Below, one piece after another: positions 60,969 to 64,000 of a stretch of 64,000 nucleotides of DNA. The stretch is from Halorubrum sp. BOL3-1 (lineage in GTDB: Archaea; Halobacteriota; Halobacteria; Halobacteriales; Haloferacaceae): positions 2,976,001 to 3,040,000 of the forward strand of contig NZ_CP034692.1 of the NCBI RefSeq assembly GCF_004114375.1, read 5' to 3'. Numbering within the stretch: the first letter of the stretch is position 1; the number at the start of each line of letters is the position of its first letter. The translations under genes and the position numbers were made by a program. The notes below the pieces were generated by a model. That model did not search any database and was not told the DNA's origin. It saw only the letters and a program-made list of their open reading frames with translations.

Positions 60969-61217
60969 GTAACCGTTCTGCCGCTATTCATGATCAGGCC
61001 GGCACGAGAGCCACTGTAGATGGCTTTTTGACGGCGAGCCGTATCGCCGGAGAACGGCACCGAGCCATCGTTTCTGTCGCTACACCTCTTAGCAACGTAC
61101 GACAATAGTGAACAAGATGTTAAGGCCGGCCTCCGGCGGGCGGTAGTCTCGCGGGGTTCGGTGTCTGGGAGAGGGTTAGGATTCAACTGTTTCCCTCCCG
61201 TTCGGTACATCAACTGG

Positions 61218-63260
61218 ATGGGCCACGCCGAGATGGACGAGGATGAGACGCGGGGAGACAGAGCTGAGAGTTCCGTCGGTATCGATTCGACGGTCCCGCT
61301 CGCGTGCGAGATCCCGACGCCGTCAGCAGTCACTGAACAGGCTAACACGACGGGTACCGTCGTCTGGCATCGCAAGCATCTCCGGATCGACGATCAGCTC
61401 GCCGTCGCGCGGGCCGACGCCGACGCCGACGTCGCCTGTCCGTTGTTCGTCTTCGACCCCACGTTCTACGCCGACAGCGGATTGGCGTGTGACGCGCGAA
61501 TCCGGTTTCTCCATGAGGCCGTTGCGAGCCTCGACCGACTGTATGCGACGACCCTGGCACCGACGGTCGCGCGAACGGCGTCCGACTCTCGACGTCAGGC
61601 GACAGGGGTGACGGACGCTCACGACGAAACCACCGGCGAGACGTCGGACCGTGAGATACCGCTCGCGTCTCCCGGCGAGGCCGGACTGACGATCGGATAC
61701 GGTGACCCGGTGACGCTGTTGTCGCGATTCGTCGACGCCGGTTGGACGGTAGTGACGATGGCGACGCCGACGAGCCGATACGGAAAGCGTCGAGACGAAC
61801 GAGCCCGGCAAGCCTGTGGGGACGCAATCACGTTTGTTTCCGGCGACGGTCTCGTTCGCGGTCGCGAGTGGCCACGGCAAAACTGGTCAGAACATATCGA
61901 ATCATGGCTCCACGGCACACAGCACGCTCCGGACTGGGATGAACACGACACGACGAGGCTCACCATCGACACGGGTGTTTCACCGGCGTCGGTGGACGCC
62001 GCGTTCGGTATCACCCCGGCGAAACGAAAGGTCCCGACCGGCACCCATCGTACTGCGGTAGACCGGCTACACTCGTTCATCGATCGGATACGGGCCTATC
62101 CCGAACACATCTCCGCCCCGCAAAAGGCGCGCAAGGGTGCGAGCGGGCTGTCGCCGTTCCTCAACTTCGGACTGCTCTCCGTGCGGCAGGTCCACCAAGC
62201 CGTTACCGAGCGCGCACCGTCGTGCCGCGGGAGGAAAATGTACACCGACCGGCTCGTCTGGAACCTCCACTACAATCAGAAACTCGTCGACTGGCCGGGG
62301 TGGACTGACACGGCAGTCAACCCTGTGTTTGAGGGGTACAACGAGGACCGACACGACCCCGCGTTGGTGGAGGCATGGAAGACCGGACAGACCGGGTTCC
62401 CGATGGTTGACGCTTCGATGCGGTGTCTCGCCGAGACCGGGTGGCTGAACTTCCGGATGCGTGCGATGTGTGCGTCATTTTTTTCACACGTGCTACAGCA
62501 GCCGTGGTGGATCGGTGCTGACTGGTACCATCATCACCTCATCGATAGCGACGTCGGCATCAATTACACACAGTGGCAAAGCCAAGCCGGCCTCATCGGG
62601 AAACCGTCACAGCGCGTGTACAATCCCCGGAAGCAAGTTCGAGATCAAGACCCCGACGGAGACTGGATCACTGACTGGGTACCTGAATTGATCCCACTCC
62701 CGAGTCAGTTCTTAGACCGACCGGAGCGAGCGCCACTCGCCGTTCAAGCCGAGTGCGGAGTTGAGATCGGTTCGGACTACCCTCGCCCAGTCGTTGATTT
62801 TGAAGCCCGGCGAGAAGCGTTCTGGTCACGATACGAACGCGATCAAGCGAGAGCTGCTAACGAACTCGCTCGGCCTGAGATTGCCAAACAAGCCTCTTTC
62901 TCTGGAGGCTATGGCGCTGCGAAGGCAATCGCAAGGAACCATGGAATCGATCCCCAACACGAGTCGCACGATGTCCAAACCTCATTGCCTGACATCAGTG
63001 ACACGAGCGAACGGTCCAAGGGAGACACGACGGTAAGCGCTGATGAACCGTTAGAGTCATCGTCGCGGTCAGCGCCCGAAGCCGACGATACAGCCGAGGT
63101 ATCGATGCCGACTGGTGCTGGCCAGCAAGCGGGCGAACCCTCGCCAGACGACCGTGCGGCTGTTGCCGGTTCGGAGGCCGAGGGGACAACTACCGACTCT
63201 AAGACTGATGATGAGTCCACCGAAAAGAGTGGGCAGACGACGATCGACGGGTTCGACTAA
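61218..63260 (+). CDS. Photolyase/cryptochrome with PCNA-binding-like tail
   Basis: A 680-residue protein from ATG 61218 (MGHAEMDEDE; a later ATG at 61233 is possible). The N-terminal antenna-type alpha/beta domain begins VVWHRKHLRIDDQLAVARAD. The FAD-binding helical domain includes SPFLNFGLLSVRQVHQAV, TDRLVWNLHYNQKLVDWPGW, GFPMVDASMRCLAETGWLNF and RMRAMCASFFSHVLQQPWW. It then has GINYTQWQSQAGLIG, different from the SNNGNWQW block of common class-I enzymes, and YNPRKQVRDQDPDGDW. After ~residue 540 comes a ~135-residue acidic disordered tail ending QTTIDGFD, which fits an archaeal PIP box. It should repair UV dimers or act as a light sensor. Confidence 0.88.
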   Translation: MGHAEMDEDETRGDRAESSVGIDSTVPLACEIPTPSAVTEQANTTGTVVWHRKHLRIDDQLAVARADADADVACPLFVFDPTFYADSGLACDARIRFLHEAVASLDRLYATTLAPTVARTASDSRRQATGVTDAHDETTGETSDREIPLASPGEAGLTIGYGDPVTLLSRFVDAGWTVVTMATPTSRYGKRRDERARQACGDAITFVSGDGLVRGREWPRQNWSEHIESWLHGTQHAPDWDEHDTTRLTIDTGVSPASVDAAFGITPAKRKVPTGTHRTAVDRLHSFIDRIRAYPEHISAPQKARKGASGLSPFLNFGLLSVRQVHQAVTERAPSCRGRKMYTDRLVWNLHYNQKLVDWPGWTDTAVNPVFEGYNEDRHDPALVEAWKTGQTGFPMVDASMRCLAETGWLNFRMRAMCASFFSHVLQQPWWIGADWYHHHLIDSDVGINYTQWQSQAGLIGKPSQRVYNPRKQVRDQDPDGDWITDWVPELIPLPSQFLDRPERAPLAVQAECGVEIGSDYPRPVVDFEARREAFWSRYERDQARAANELARPEIAKQASFSGGYGAAKAIARNHGIDPQHESHDVQTSLPDISDTSERSKGDTTVSADEPLESSSRSAPEADDTAEVSMPTGAGQQAGEPSPDDRAAVAGSEAEGTTTDSKTDDESTEKSGQTTIDGFD

Positions 63261-63294
63261 CCCTTGACGTGCGGTGAGTAAGTCGCGGCCCCGT

Positions 63295-63484
63295 TCATGT
63301 GGCACCCTCTGCGTCCGTTGTTGATTGGGATGTCCTCAGAGCCATCACACTGGCGACGCCCAGCGCCGCTACTGCTGACAGCAATATGACACTGGTCTGC
63401 TCGCCGGCGGAGCTCTGCTGTCACACGCTGTTGATCGACGACGGCAGCCGCCATCGCTCGTACTGTCTCCTCCTGCTCAGCCAC
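63295..63484 (-). pseudogene. Frameshifted small membrane protein
   Basis: A frame from GTG 63484 (VAEQEETVRAMAAAVVDQQR, then ELRRRAD) shifts by one base into SVILLSAVAALGVASVMALR and a stop at 63295. Together this is a plausible ~62-residue protein with a helical head and one membrane helix. The length of 190 bases is not a multiple of three, consistent with a one-base change. No family known. Confidence 0.45.
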
Positions 63485-63489
63485 GTTGA

Positions 63490-63833
63490 CGTTGACGAGG
63501 AGGACCTCCGAGCGCAGGCAGCGAAGTATGGACTCGAAGACGAGATCGACGCGCTGCTCCAGTACCTAGAGACACACAGCGAGATCGATGACAACCATCT
63601 CCCCGAGTGGTCCGAGTTCCAGGAGCTGGCGACTGATTACGAGGTGCCACTACCCTAATGAGAGGTACTATCGAGTACTCGAAGTCCTCCAGACACTTGA
63701 CGGAGCGATGACCGTCAACGAACTGGCCGCCGAACCGAAGATAGATACCGGCGAGGTTCGCGACCGGGTCGCGTATCTCGTGATGCTCGACCGGATCCGT
63801 CGAGATGACGGGACTGTTCGTCCGAGAGAGTAG
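63490..63833 (+). pseudogene. Broken HTH-like protein, C-terminal part
   Basis: Two frames join at about 63655: DEEDLRAQAAKYGLEDEIDA, LLQYLETHSEIDDNHLPEWS, ELATDYEVPLP (TAA), then NERYYRVLEVLQTLDGAMTV, NELAAEPKIDTGEVRDRVAY and LVMLDRIRRDDG to TAG 63833. The second part has the spacing of a winged helix. A start codon is missing, so this is a remnant of a larger gene. Confidence 0.5.
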
Positions 63834-63847
63834 TCTACTCTCCGCCC

Positions 63848-64000
63848 CTATGTAGAGGGAAGGCGGCCGTCTGGTCGGGGGACACGGCCTCGTTTGATCT
63901 CGTGATCGACGCGACGCAGATGCTTACAGCCACCTTCTGGTGAGCGCTGCTGCCAGTCTGGACAGGTACTCGACTCATTGATGACATCGACTTCGTACCG
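63848..64000 (-). CDS. SWIM zinc-finger protein, partial at window edge
   Basis: The frame enters from the right edge and reads RYEVDVINESSTCPDWQQRS, PEGGCKHLRRVDHEIKRGRV, and stops at 63848. This is the end of a haloarchaeal SWIM-type zinc finger (family: CxCPDW...C-K-H). The first zinc Cys is replaced by Ser here (SSTCPDW), so the finger may be defective. Most of the gene lies outside the window. Confidence 0.65.
   Translation of the reverse strand, partial: RYEVDVINESSTCPDWQQRSPEGGCKHLRRVDHEIKRGRVPRPDGRLPST

Noticed and set aside
1-64000. CRISPR arrays, rRNA and tRNA genes
   Set aside because: I saw no regularly spaced repeats and no conserved tRNA or rRNA segments on either strand by eye; a covariance-model scan would be decisive.

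Overview
The window is chromosomal DNA of a haloarchaeon (class Halobacteria). The evidence is high GC, very acidic predicted proteins, AT-rich TATA-type promoters close to start codons, Bat-type HTH and UspA genes, a BCCT osmolyte carrier, and a photolyase ending in an archaeal PCNA-binding-like tail. I saw no rRNA, tRNA or CRISPR array.

Region 1 (0-20.7 kb) is a methylated-compound and one-carbon region. A MetF-like reductase, an AstE/AspA-like zinc amidohydrolase and an HTH-type protein lie on the minus strand. On the plus strand are two paralogous fusions of an FAD oxidoreductase with a GcvT domain (dimethylglycine/sarcosine dehydrogenase-like), a threonine/serine dehydratase, an FTCD-C cyclodeaminase-like protein, UspA and a BCCT betaine-type carrier. 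A glyA remnant precedes a DmdA-like GcvT-family demethylase, its Bat-type regulator and an MFS carrier. Together these could import betaine-type compounds, demethylate them stepwise to glycine and feed methyl groups into a tetrahydrofolate pool.

Region 2 (21.2-47.7 kb) is the most unusual part. A 21.6-kb minus-strand operon of six reading frames (probably five genes, because two frames look like one ~3,400-residue gene split by a frameshift) encodes giant, signal-less proteins with no recognisable enzyme motif. One carries a DUF6603-like domain and one a lamin-tail-like domain. Across a 352-bp AT-rich divergent promoter lies a plus-strand gene for a membrane protein. It has a signal peptide, five PKD domains (three with a Cys pair), one transmembrane helix, a proline-rich linker and three ~145-residue repeats. 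The same repeat occurs three times in the giant split protein, across its frameshift. I infer a membrane-anchored cytoplasmic assembly of unknown function. Degraded gene debris borders the locus on both sides (21.3-21.9 and 48.0-48.8 kb).

Region 3 (48-64 kb) is an accessory zone. It holds a sugar-acid operon (AGE epimerase, mannonate dehydratase-like, NAD-dependent epimerase/uronate dehydrogenase-like, lactonase), an acetoacetate decarboxylase-like/HTH/NmrA-like operon, a HAD phosphatase, a cytochrome P450 and a divergent photolyase. Among them are many pseudogenes and mobile-element scraps: SDR, histidine kinase, transposase, recombinase-aminotransferase chimera, HTH, a MITE-like repeat and a SWIM protein cut by the window edge.
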